Source of the DNA: Omphalotus guepiniiformis
Lineage: Eukaryota; Basidiomycota; Agaricomycetes; Agaricales; Omphalotaceae
Length of the DNA: 64,000 nucleotides
NCBI GenBank assembly: GCA_028554645.1
Contig: JAQOOI010000049.1
Coordinates: forward strand, 186,001 to 250,000
Direction of reading: 5' to 3'
Part shown: piece by piece, positions 33,374-43,361 of the stretch
Layout of the letters: each line of letters begins with the position of its first letter
How positions within the stretch are numbered: position 1 is the stretch's first letter
Translations under genes and position numbers: made by a program
Notes under the pieces: model-generated
Seen by the model: the letters and a program-made list of their open reading frames with translations, nothing else
Told to the model about the DNA's origin: nothing
Databases searched by the model: none

Positions 33374-36343
33374 ATGCCCAATGCTGCCGACTCTTCTATA
33401 CGATGGAGCAGGGGCAAGAAGCGCAAGCGGATCAGTCATCAGGCACAGACTACTGCTGCGAGAATGGCTCTTGAAGTCCATACTGCAGGTAGCCGTGATA
33501 CAGGCATGGCCAACAAGGAGAACCAGCCTATTTCACGAGATCTGCACGTTATTGAACTCGAGTCAAATCTGGTTAAGGAAAAGGAGAGGTCGCAAAGGCT
33601 TAGAACAGGTGTTGAGAAGCATAGGAAGAAAGCAACTTACTGGAGGGCTAAGGCCACGAAATTGGCAGTAGGAAAAGCAGAGGTTGAGAGAATGAGATGT
33701 AGAGAGGTTACAGAGAAGGAGAGAGACCTGCAGAAGGAGATACGGGAAAGAAAGCGGGCGAGGCTAGAAGCAGATGATGCAAATGAGAAGATAAAGGCAT
33801 TGAAGGAGAGGATGAAGGCATATCAAGTACAGATACATGCTCTGAACGCGAAGATCAAGCGTGTACCTGACCGACTTGCCTCCACGATCAATCGTGTTTC
33901 ACGTCTATTCAACAAGAAGTCGAGTGCCATCCGCACATTCTATCTAAAGGAGACCGGCGGTCGTCACGGTACTGTACCAGACAATGCTCGGGACATTTTT
34001 CTTGATTTGGTTGCACTGGATGAGGTACCTGCAAACAAAGTAACACAAGTATTCAAGCGAATCGCCGCAATATTTGATATTGAGGTTATCTCGAGGCGGA
34101 CAGTAGCTCGGATTACGAAGGAGGGTGGAAATGCATCAAAACTACAAATTGTTGATGCCGTCAAGAATGCGAAAGGTATTTGTCTATGATTGAAATGTGT
34201 CAGAAATTGATTCAATACTTTAGAGATTCAGGTATCACATTGAGTGGTGACGGAACAACTCATAAAAACGAAACTTACGAGACAAAACACGCACCGTAAT
34301 TCAAGGGGATCACCGCATACAATTCTTCCTTGGACTCCAGCAAGCTGTTAATCATACCAGTGAATCACAATTAGATGGATGGATTGAGCTCGTAGAGGAG
34401 ATTTATCACCTTGCATATCAGAGTGGTCTTTGCTCAGAGGATGACGCTCGAGTCTTTTGGAACCTTGTGACTGGCTTTCATTCTGATCATGCAGAGGACC
34501 AGAAGAAATTGTTTCGGCTGATGAAGGAGTGGAAGGTTAGATGTGATCGGGAAGTGCGTGGTGAACACGCAGTCAGAAGAATGGCAGACCTAGAGTATGG
34601 ACTCCTTGTTCTCAAGGGTGCCGAAGAAGCTGTTCGAAAAGCAGGTGGTCCAGCTGCATGGGATATTCTGTCAATCACAGAACGAACAAGGCGCCTCGAA
34701 TCCATCCGCTCACAAATCATCCGTGACATTGGACAGAAAGAGTTCGAGAAGCTATCAGAGGGGGAAAAAGCGGAAGTCGATTTCTTTCTTTGGGCAGGCT
34801 GTTGCATGCACAAAGAGATGAACTCTTTCAAAGGTGGCTGCGTTGCAATGGAGCAATACTGGGGATTGAATAGTCTTGAGGGGCCACGGAAGATGTATAA
34901 TCGAGACAATGATGCTGCAATTCGGTTGGCACCATCGACGAAGGCAGCTCAACGCGCCGAAGATGTCACCAAAGGTGGGGCAGTAAAGGTCGCAAGCCTA
35001 TGCGGGGCAATCTTCAGACACAAGGATCGAAAGCGGGGGCAGCAAGATACATTACGGCAGCATTACGGTTTTTCTTCGACAAGGAAATGGGATTTATAAT
35101 CGCATTCCCAGACACAAGTAACACGCGTTTTCAATCCCACGCAGAAGCCTGTGCGATTCTCATCACGTACTGCGACCTATTCATTCAGTTCTTGGTGTAC
35201 GTGAAAGAGAACAAAGCTTCCCGTCAATTAAACCATATGGAGCAGAATGTCTTCGATGGCCTCCAATGCATTCCAACACGGCACGAAATCTGTGCAATAA
35301 CACTGTACTGGTTAGCAGTTAGTGTTCCCTACATGCGCGAGATACGGGGACCATACCGCGAGAACGACAATGTTCTCAAGCTAGGAGAACTCCATCGACG
35401 AGTCATCGCATTCATTGACGCCTTGATTGACGATCCGATGCTTCTTATTGGGGCTGATGCATCATGGAAGACAGGAACCTTCGACGGGCGACCTTGGGAA
35501 CGTCCGGAGGCTTTCTATGCCGTTCTACGACATGGTCCAGATCTTCCGCATTTGCGTGGGGTTTTGATAGCATTCCTTCAGGGTGCTCGAGATACTTGGT
35601 TACGGTTCAGTTCTGAATTTGCCGATGGAGGTGCTATTTCAAAGGCAACTTCAGAGCAGATCGAGAAGGCATGGATGGAGAGTACAAACGACTTATGTGA
35701 AGGATCATTTGCCGAGTTTCGACAATCCTCCAGGCGAAATCCGACTATGTCAGTCATCCAATACAATTCCCGGAAGATGGTAAAGGTGAACGGAACATCC
35801 GAGTTTATTAGAACTCTAGGGCCTGAGATGCGCCGCTTCCTTCGCAAAATCAGGCGTGAACAGGACGGTTCAGGTGGCAATCGTGCAGAGAAACTCAAAC
35901 TTGCTTCCCATCGTCAACAAGTAGCTGAGGAGAACATGAAGAAGGACCAGGCCAAAAAGGATAAGTTGAAGGCAGAAAATGACGCGATTGACGCGGTCTC
36001 ACCATGGTTGACAGTGACAGATTTTGAGCATGCATGTTCGCTTCCCCCCCGCGCAGAAGGCTACATGACTGTGAATGCTTGGGAGATGCAGATGAAGTGG
36101 CATCACAAGCATGGGGTTCCTGCATCGCTTCCTCAGGCTAAGAAGGATTGGGGAAAGACTCGGGCAGCGAAGATCGACATCTTAAGGATCGCTGTTGAGA
36201 AGTACGTGGACCAGAGAAATGCTGGGGGCCTGCCGTCGAACACTAATGACACGATGGAAGAAGAGATGGAGGAAATGGTACCAGTAGCCCTTACTGCAGA
36301 GGATCTTGAAGCATATGACTCGGAGGAGGATTATTATCAGTAA
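33374..36343 (+). pseudogene. Large transposase-like protein (RNase H-like landmarks), two frameshifts
   Basis: About 970 codons. N-terminal coiled coil (33560-33860: RSQRLRTGVEKHRKKATYWR, KEIRERKRARLEADDANEKI), then FLDLVALDEVPANKVTQVFK, and an intron 34176-34225 ending in TAGAG that restores DSGITLSGDGTTHKN. Next come QFFLGLQQAVNHTSESQLDG, VTGFHSDHAEDQKKLFRLMK, CDREVRGEHA, a hAT-like cluster FFLWAGCCMHKEMNSFKGG, AFPDTSNTRFQSHAEA, and the tail ESTNDLCEGSFAEFRQSSRR with lysine-rich helices to DSEEDYYQ. Acidic residues in GDGTTH, HSDHAED and the following C-x2-H recall DDE/RNase H transposases, especially hAT. A one-base loss near 34290 and an 11-nt tandem duplication (CATTACGGCAG) near 35055 break the frame. 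I do not know this family's name. Confidence 0.7.
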
Positions 36344-36983
36344 TCATGTTAATTTAGAGTACCTTGAACCATCTAATATACATCCGAATGCTAAAAGTAC
36401 AGCAAGACGAGTGTGATTGAGTGAGGTAGCAGTAAGAGGAGCGTGCGCGGCGAATTCGAGCGTGGGGCTGCTTAGTAAGCTCACGACTCCAGTCGTGGCT
36501 TGTGCCCATACAGTAATAAGTCAAGTAGAGATAAATGAAATACTCGCAGTTATCAGCAACGTTGAGTAATTATGCTTACAGCATGGTGGCGCCAGATATG
36601 GTAGTAACGATACAGCCTCCCGGCTTAGCCTCCGTGCGTAATATTGATGATACAACAGCTCAGTCGTGGCTCGTGTTTGCTCGACGTGAGAATATGCTTC
36701 TCGTTTTGGCTTGGCCCCGCTTGACCTGGGCCGACGGACTTTTCACTGGGGATGGGAGGCCGTAATTGTGGAGGAGGCAATTGTAATTGTGTGGTGAGAA
36801 TGATAAAAAAAACTCCGCTAGTATTGACGGCGAGTGAACTCTATCCGCGCTCCATCCTTCTTGTATTTTTTGTTCTTGTTGTTTTATAGCTCCTTCGTAG
36901 CAGCACCAGACTTTGTATAGACTTTGTACTCCGGCTGCGTATATAACTTACCGGATGTTCTGCCTTTGCCCAATCACCCTCTC
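36344..36983. promoter_or_regulatory. Element 3' flank with perfect hairpin, then promoter of the Cys-rich gene
   Basis: CACGACTCCAGTCGTG at 36482-36497 is a perfect 7-bp stem with a 2-nt loop, 140 bp after the transposase-like stop. Further right, a TATA-like GTATATAAC near 36940 stands about 45 bp before the ATG at 36984, a plausible core promoter. No coding sequence between. Confidence 0.4.
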
Positions 36984-37331
36984 ATGACTGCCCCGCCTAA
37001 CTATTGCACTTGTGAAAACCCTGACCCGTGCTGCGATACCGAGTATTGCACATGTGAAGACTTCGCTCTCAATCCCCACTCGCCCATCGGAGCGTCAGAC
37101 ACTCTTGGAGCTACAAACACTCTTGGAGCTACAAACACTCTTGGAGCTACAAACACTCTTGGAGCTACAAACACTCTTGGAGCAAACACCACTCTGCCTT
37201 GTATACTTAGCTTCACCATTGGGTGTCTGTTGATGGTCATTTTGATGCTGCTTTCGGTGGTCATTTCAATGTTGCTGCGTAAGTGGGCTCTTCCGTCACC
37301 TTTCCCAATTTCATGCTTACTTGAGAACTAG
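36984..37331 (+). CDS. Small cysteine-rich, repeat-containing tail-anchored membrane protein
   Basis: Starts MTAPPNYCTCENPDPCCDTE and continues YCTCEDFALNPHSPIG. So the N-terminus has CTC, CC and CTC within 20 residues, a metallothionein-like spacing. Then five copies of TNTLGA-type units, each 18 nt (37100-37185). Then one strong hydrophobic helix (LSFTIGCLLMVILMLLSVVI) near the C-terminus followed by basic residues (LLRK). A GTAAGT after LLR may start an intron that ends the protein within a few residues. No classical N-terminal signal, so it may be tail-anchored with the cysteine-rich head in the cytosol. Function unknown; metal binding is an inference from cysteine spacing. Confidence 0.55.
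   Translation: MTAPPNYCTCENPDPCCDTEYCTCEDFALNPHSPIGASDTLGATNTLGATNTLGATNTLGATNTLGANTTLPCILSFTIGCLLMVILMLLSVVISMLLRKWALPSPFPISCLLEN
37100..37185 (+). repeat. 18-bp in-frame repeat, about five copies
   Basis: The unit ACTCTTGGAGCTACAAAC is repeated four times perfectly, with a fifth ending in GCAAAC, inside the cysteine-rich protein gene. The identity of copies suggests recent expansion. Confidence 0.9.
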
Positions 37332-38851
37332 AAGGCTGACCATAATCTCGAGTCTTACCATGGCCTTTCTTAGCATACGGCTGAATCATGTAATCTAAAC
37401 TCACCTTTCCAATCATGCTGTTGCTTTGGGCTTTGTATCATCCTTGTCGATAATTTCTAGGAATGCCGTTCTCTGACCTTTGTCTAGTTGAGTCCTCGAA
37501 ACTACAAGCGACAGATACACGTCGTAATTCAGTAACAATCATAGAATTGAGCGATCTTTTTTTTGGAGGCAAACGAAGCCTTTTTTGTAGAACGCAGGCG
37601 GCAGCAGAGTGTGCGTAGCCAAATCCGGAGACCCGTGAACCGAAGTAGTTGGTCCGATCTCGTCTTCGTCTACTCGACAATGAGGGATACTTCAGCGCCA
37701 CAAATCCTCGAGCACTGAAAGGATAGATCTAACATTGGTCCGCTTCTGAGACTGGTGGCGAGGAAAATCTTTGCCATCAACTCGATTCGGCCGAGATTGA
37801 GAGAGGCACATCATCAGAGGCTGGGAGCTGAGAGGGCTAGTTGGAGACTAGTCAAGGGTTTGAGCGATCGGGCGGAAGTCTACGCGTTCTTTTGACCCTA
37901 AAGACTTTGAAGTGGAGGAAGACTGTACGGTGGATGAAGACTGCGACGAAGTGGATGAAGGCTGCGAAGTGGATAAAGACTGCGAAGTGGAAGAAGGCTG
38001 CGAAGTGGAAGCCAGGCTTTCAACCTACAATAACTGGAGTTTTTGTGGTAAAAACCATTCATTCATACGTACCTCATCGTTCAATGAACATTTCCTCGTT
38101 TCAGATTTACATTCTGCGGAGAGCAAATGTCGCGGTAAAGCGCACGGTAAACGTCGGTGAGTAAACTTACCTAAATTCCGCTGGAAAGATTGCCTACGAT
38201 TCCAGCAGCGCGTACGCTTAACCACTGAGGGGATTTACGCTCCGCGAAAGACAACATTAGCCACCAAAGACTGAACATGAGGCCGTAACAGGCCTATATT
38301 CTTCTTCATGCACGAGTCGCAAGCAAGACCTGATGATGCCGTGCCTTGAATGCCAGCTAAAAGCAGGCAGAAGGGGTCAAGAAGAGGGACCAAGGCGTGA
38401 AGTAATTCGTACCCGTTACTAGTAGGCAAAAAGGGACCAGGGTTTTCTAAGGCATCGAGATCAGTAGCATTTTAACGTAAATATCAGCTCTTGAAAGAAA
38501 ATGGGCGCACTTTGCGAAGGGTCATGCTCGAGCATTGTAAGTAAAAGGAAGAGCCAGATTTTCTGTTAGCAAACACGCGTTTGCACAATTCTCGCCGGTC
38601 AACTAAGGTCAACACCACCAACATCAGGGAAAAGGCGTCACTGCCGTAGCGCTCTCACACACTCGGGTAGGCGTATGTAGGCAGGGTAGGCCTCTTGGCA
38701 TATCTGCAGACTATTGAGTACTATTGTAGCACCGTGCAATGCTACATTTGCTACAATCGCTACGGTCGCTCGCAGTCTGGAGATACTACAGTATTCTTGT
38801 GAGATATTCCAAAGCATACTATACCTCAGTGAGGCACAAAGAATTTACTAT
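37332..38851. repeat. Non-coding stretch with an acidic-codon 18-bp repeat
   Basis: From 37907 to 38012 the unit GAAG(T)GGA(T/A)(G/A)AAG(A/G)CTGC is repeated about six times; one frame reads EVDEGCEVDKDCEVEEGCEV. That frame has no ATG start and degenerates after it, so I do not call a gene. The remaining sequence shows no supported feature. Confidence 0.45.
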
Positions 38852-39609
38852 TCAAGATAAAACTATTGATGGCTGCGTAAGAATGTATGAGACACGACCG
38901 GATTCTTCAACCATGTTCAACCCTAGAACCTTCAGACGGTCTCGTGTAGCACCAAGCTCCCGACGAAGGACATGGATCTCCTCGCGTGCTTTGCCTTGCC
39001 AATCCAACGCCTGCTCCAAAGAAGCTCTAAGATCCCGGACCTCGTTCGTCCGATTGTGGTGATGCCCTGATAATCTTGCAATGTAACTGGGTGGACCTTG
39101 CGAATAAGGTTGCGACTGCGAGCTACTACACAACAGGAACATTTAATCGGATGGGGGAGAGAAGCAATATAGGTAGTACTCACATGAAGTCGAAGATAAT
39201 CTAAACGGTTTCCGAGGGCTCGACAACGATTTGTGGGGGCTTGGAGATTTGTGGGGAGATAAAGACTGACGAGACGAGGACGATGCTTCGCGAGGAGGAG
39301 ACATGGTATCTACCAAAGTGGTGTCGCCGTCAGCGCTATCCTCGTGCGTAATTGAATCTTGCAATTGAGTTCTCGTGGCTGATGCAGTGTCCACCTGAGT
39401 ATCGAAGCGATACAAGCTATCAGTGAGCTTGATGCCCGTATCTTCTTGTTCATCAGAGTCATCCGTCCTTCAACACAAGATTTAGAAAAAGAAGTTGGAC
39501 AACGAGCGAGTGCGTACGAGTGGTCGCTTTGAAGTTGAGTTGAATCCGCTGCTACTTCAGCTTCAGAAGGCACTGCTGCCCCGCTGGTATCGGCTGGCGC
39601 CTCTTCCAT
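38852..39609 (-). CDS. Serine-rich coiled-coil protein, unknown function
   Basis: Three exons: MEEAPADTSGAAVPSEAEVA from 39609; then TDDSDEQEDTGIKLTDSLYR and a serine/proline stretch with SPHKSPSPHKS repeats; then SQSQPYSQGPPSYIARLSGH and a C-terminal coiled coil (NEVRDLRASLEQALDWQGKA, REEIHVLRRELGATRDRLKV). Introns at about 39469-39519 and 39127-39180 keep the frame. The stop TGA is at 38852. No catalytic motif. The SP/SPxK sites suggest phosphorylation. The gene is divergent from the small gene at 39983, sharing a 373-bp promoter region. Confidence 0.65.
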
Positions 39610-39982
39610 GAGTTCAGCTAGTAGAAATGTGAGTAAAAGAAAAGAGAAATCGTTGCGCTACTAACCCAATCGCTACCTAAATGATGATACATTGAAGAGA
39701 TTGAGAGCACGAGAAATAAAAAATTTGAATGCGATGGGCGGTCAAGCTCACGTGATCGACGCGTTGACTCTGCGCTTTCCACTACTGCGCTGGGCCTCTA
39801 CAGCAGCGGCACGCACTGCAAGCCACCTTATCCTCAGGCTCAGGGCGCGGATTCTGCCCCTATAGGATCCAACTGAGTCTGTGGGGAAGATGGCGGGCAT
39901 TGTTTGCCGTCGCCTCTCAATCTAATGCTATTTCTTCTTTTCCCTCACTCAGACTCACACCTCGCACAACAACAAATCAACG
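39610..39982. promoter_or_regulatory. Divergent promoter region
   Basis: Separates start codons at 39609 (minus) and 39983 (plus). Contains pyrimidine-rich leader sequence before both starts and a CACGTGATC motif near 39750, an E-box-like CACGTG. Confidence 0.35.
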
Positions 39983-40270
39983 ATGACGGCGACACGTCGG
40001 TGGGTCAAATGTCAGACAACCTCAGAGAGGTAGTTTTGTTTTCTGCAACTGTGCCCATCTCTGTACCTAATTTTGACTCATAGCCCGGCCCTCTGTGATC
40101 CCAAGCTCTTCCATCTCCTTCTCTTCGCAGACAAACGGCTGCTTACAGTGAACTCGTACGACACAGCCAAGCTGGAGCGAATTCCTGCGGAGGTTGAGCC
40201 AGCAGGTACAGAGGTAGAGGATGCAGCTAGAGTGGCATGCGGCGCTTCGATGGTGTATACCCAACGTTGA
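39983..40270 (+). CDS. Short hypothetical protein
   Basis: Two exons: 39983-40029 (MTATRRWVKCQTTSE) and 40084-40270, intron 54 nt, joining as ESPALCDPKLFHLLLFADKR, SYDTAKLERIPAEVEPAGTE, ending SMVYTQR. Ninety codons at most, no recognised domain. Beyond the stop, another frame (AMLLGLPLPLSKALIGFCSG, KPAAPPPGVLVNFLLVFLT) stays open, so the gene may once have continued, with a frameshift near 40262. Confidence 0.45.
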
Positions 40271-40455
40271 TGCCATGCTACTTGGGTTGCCCCTGCCCCT
40301 CTCAAAAGCTCTGATTGGATTCTGTTCAGGATATAAGCAAGCTTTGGAGAAGCCAGCGGCTCCACCACCCGGCGTACTTGTCAACTTTCTGCTCGTCTTT
40401 CTGACCATGCGCTGCTTGCGTCCCTTTGGACCTCACCCATCCTGCTTGGCAGCCT

Positions 40456-40951
40456 CTACCCTATCAAATACGTCAAGATCGAGGTAGTGGTTGAAGAAAA
40501 ATTCGGTACGTTCTTCCAAGGGGTGATATTGAGGTTGGAGGAGTCGTGGTCCGGGAGACGAGGCTTGAGGTGACAACCACGCAAGATTTGGGGTGCTACG
40601 ATGACTTCAGAACGGTGATACCGGCGACGTGTGGTCCAGGTAAATGTGTACATTTTTGAGGCGGTGTCCACGCTACTAAACGGTCGAAACCAGCGGACGA
40701 ATACGATCGCAGACTCCAAGGTGGAGGGGTAAATCAAAATCGCGCGGATTTGACCAACTCGAAACCCTACCGCTGTGCTCAGAACACGCTACAGGCCTTG
40801 AAAAGATGCACATACCAGACAGTCCATTGGGTAGCACTGTGGGGTCTTCGTACCTCTCATAGAACAAGGCGGTGTCAAAACGCCCGGGTGTTGGCCGACC
40901 TCGGGTGCCTGGCTTTGGAACGATTGCAGGGCCTGCCCGTAGACGAATCAC
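40456..40951 (-). pseudogene. Transposase C-terminal relic (Plavaka/DUF6830-adjacent type)
   Basis: Minus-strand pieces PAIVPKPGTRGRPTPGRFDT, ALFYERYEDPTVLPNGL and DFDLPLHLGVCDRIRPL are followed, after a frame change near 40730, by FVRWFRPFSSVDTASKMYTF and EVIVAPQILRGCHLKPRLPD. This order (VRVIFxLP, then AYVEWFTPF, then IIPxxxIxRSCHLIPxF) is the conserved tail of basidiomycete Plavaka-like transposon proteins. It is a short, frameshifted fragment in the same orientation as the larger copy at 30.5-32 kb. Confidence 0.5.
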
Positions 40952-40989
40952 GCGCTTGCTTTCTGATTCACGTCGTGCTGAAGGGATGA

Positions 40990-42248
40990 GCGCCCGAATT
41001 GTGGCCTATGTGTTGAAGGTGTCGTAGGCGTTGGCTGGTTGGGATCCTGGAAGCTTTTGAAGGAAAATGTTGAGGGTGGACGCAAATTTGTAAGCCCCAT
41101 AACTCTCCTCGAGCTTCATGACGGTAACCGATGTGTGCGCAGGATTGCGAGTAACTTGGCGTGGTAACATCGTCGCCTATTTGTTGTCTGTCTAGGGGAG
41201 ACTAGCCAGGCCCGAACCAAGTACTTTTACCGCCGCTATCCTCGGGCTGCGTCCATAGGACCTTTCTCCTTAGATGTCTATATAAAGCTTTGAACACGTT
41301 CACCGGTCACGCTGCAGCCAGGTCTGGATCACCATCTTCGAATACGGGATCCTCTTTGTCAGAGCCCTCGACGGGATCGGCGGCAGTGCCAAAGTTGGGT
41401 CCTGCAGCGACCGTCGCCATAGCTGCACCAACAATCTTGTCCTTGCGAATAAGTCGGAAGAAATACAGGCAGCATAGGCGTTGGGCGGAATTAAGTCGGT
41501 ATGTACTTTCACGGTTCCTTTTTTACGAGTTCGGCATGAAATGAAGAAAGTCGTTCTTACAAGTTTATATACATCGGAGCAGTGATAAATGGATATATTC
41601 GGCTAGTAATTGGTCCACTTAGTTCGCAAACGAATAATACTGCTCGGGAAGCGTGACTTTGAGGTGTGACATTCTCTGATAGGATTGCCCAGAAAATTAC
41701 ATAGACATCTGAGGGCACGACAGGCAGAAGGTGGTATACATACAGGATTATGGAAAAAGTCGGCGGATGTGGCTGTGACAGCGTGATTGCAATTCCCTGT
41801 TCCTCCTTAAACACTGTCTGACACAAGCACATCCTCATAAAAAAGGCGCGGGAATTCAGGTTAAGGATTTTTAGAGGCCAAAGAATGATTGTATGAAGAT
41901 ACTTAAGAGATTAGGCCTTTAGGCCTGAGGGGAAGATACGAAACTAAAGTTGCAATTCTCTGATCCATAGTAGATGAATCCAAAGGAGTTCCCACCCTTA
42001 CAGCCCACTACACGTCGTCACTTTGTTCGCTATTCGCTCCACACACGCTTATTTGGGATCACTATCTTATTTCCGACACCTGCTGAACCGGTCGGACTAG
42101 GCGGACTAGGACTAGGGCTTACAATACTTACTATACAGTACCATACCGCCTGTAACATAACTAGTTTTGATTAATCAGTTTAGATTAAGACCTAGATATG
42201 AACCGCAATTGAACCAGATCACGCAATGGAATGTAAAATTAAGTATGT
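40990..42248. other. Intergenic, no supported gene
   Basis: Short open frames only. ITIFEYGILFVRALDGIGGS at about 41325 is protein-like but isolated. 41880-42180 contains GGACTAGGC / GGACTAGGA tandem pairs. Confidence 0.25.
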
Positions 42249-42323
42249 GCACACACCGGGACTTGAACCCAACATCTCCATCTACGGAAAAACCACAATA
42301 TGTTATCCACTCCGTCAAATGAC
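42249..42323 (-). ncRNA. tRNA-like sequence (decayed tRNA or SINE head)
   Basis: On the minus strand an A box TGACGGAGTGG (42318-42308) and a B box GGTTCAAGTCC (42269-42259) stand 38 bp apart, the Pol III internal-promoter arrangement of tRNA. The T-stem GGG/CCC is present around TTCAAGT, but the acceptor and anticodon stems do not pair, so it is not a functional tRNA. It may be a tRNA-derived SINE head. Confidence 0.5.
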
Positions 42324-42344
42324 AATTGCGGAGTATCTTACAAA

Positions 42345-42715
42345 AGAGCTACATTTGAACTCTAGTAATATAATATTTGAACATGAAATGAACTAGGTAT
42401 TTGAACAGGGATTGAACTGCATTTGAGCTACAGTGAATGAAATAAACAATAAACTGCATATGAACTATAATAAAGTATTTGAACTGCATTTGAACTGTTT
42501 GAATGAACTAGGTATTTGAACTGCAATTGAACTAGATTTGAACTGTTTGAATGAACTAGGTATTTGAACTGCAATTGAACTAGATTTGAACTGTTTTGAA
42601 TGAACTGGGTATTTGAACTGCAATTGAACTGCATTTAAACTATAGTGAATAGATATTTGAACTGCAACTAAACTGCAAGTAAATGAACCAGGTATTTGAA
42701 TTAAATGGACTGGAT
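42345..42715. repeat. TTTGAACT minisatellite
   Basis: Built from TATTTGAACTGCAATTGAAC and ATTTGAACTGTTTGAATGAA units; two consecutive 48-50 bp copies near 42485-42600 are almost identical. AT-rich. It lies between two tRNA-like sequences, as SINE tails sometimes do. Confidence 0.8.
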
Positions 42716-42828
42716 GAAAGAATTGAACTGCAATAATCCAACTTAAGATGTTTTATTTCACTAAATGTTTCGCTAAATTTTTGCTTACTACACTATATAG
42801 GGCATTGTCTTATGTCCCTTACCAATGC

Positions 42829-42915
42829 TTAGGTGGCTCAATGGTTTATATCTGTCATTAATTGATGTGACATCCACAAGGTCTTGGGTTTGAGTCTCGC
42901 AGTGCCCAGGCTTGT
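42829..42915 (+). ncRNA. Second tRNA-like sequence
   Basis: A box TGGCTCAATGG (42834-42844) and B box GGTTTGAGTCT (42887-42897) are in Pol III order, 42 bp apart. No clean cloverleaf: the acceptor stem is not complementary. A SINE head or old tRNA pseudogene is likely. Opposite orientation to the one at 42.25 kb. Confidence 0.45.
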
Positions 42916-43361
42916 ATTTTGCTGCTGAATTATGTAACCTGGATCAAATCCAGTGTAGAACAAGTCCGCACCAACTCTTGGTAAGTCGGGCTCGCGCGGG
43001 GCTCACGCGTTTGACGCGTTCTGTCAATGTTTCGCGTGCTCCTCGATCACAAGCTCAAAGCCTAATCCAGCGTGTAACAAGTAACGCTCGAAATATAGCT
43101 TTCAATATTTATTATTTTTTGGTTTTTCGGTTTGATCTTGATGCCTCTTCTCCTCGATCTCTCCGATGTCTCTCTGGACACGACAGCAAGTAGAAGGGCA
43201 AGCTCTTCTCTCTCGGAAGTTTTGGGGCATCCAACTTGTCTATACGTAGCATTTGGGGCTTCGGATTCCAGTATATATAGAGTACTTGGTCCTCGAAAGG
43301 TCCGCATTCAAACCTTTCTCTCTTCCTAACTTCCTTTGCCGTTCAGCGTTCAACCCCTGCG

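Noticed and set aside
37912..38160. Acidic cysteine-containing frame as a gene
   Set aside because: No ATG start and the frame is just the 18-bp repeat read through; no splice or promoter support.
40067..40408. Minus-strand frames opposite the gene at 39983
   Set aside because: They lack conserved motifs and overlap a spliced plus-strand model.
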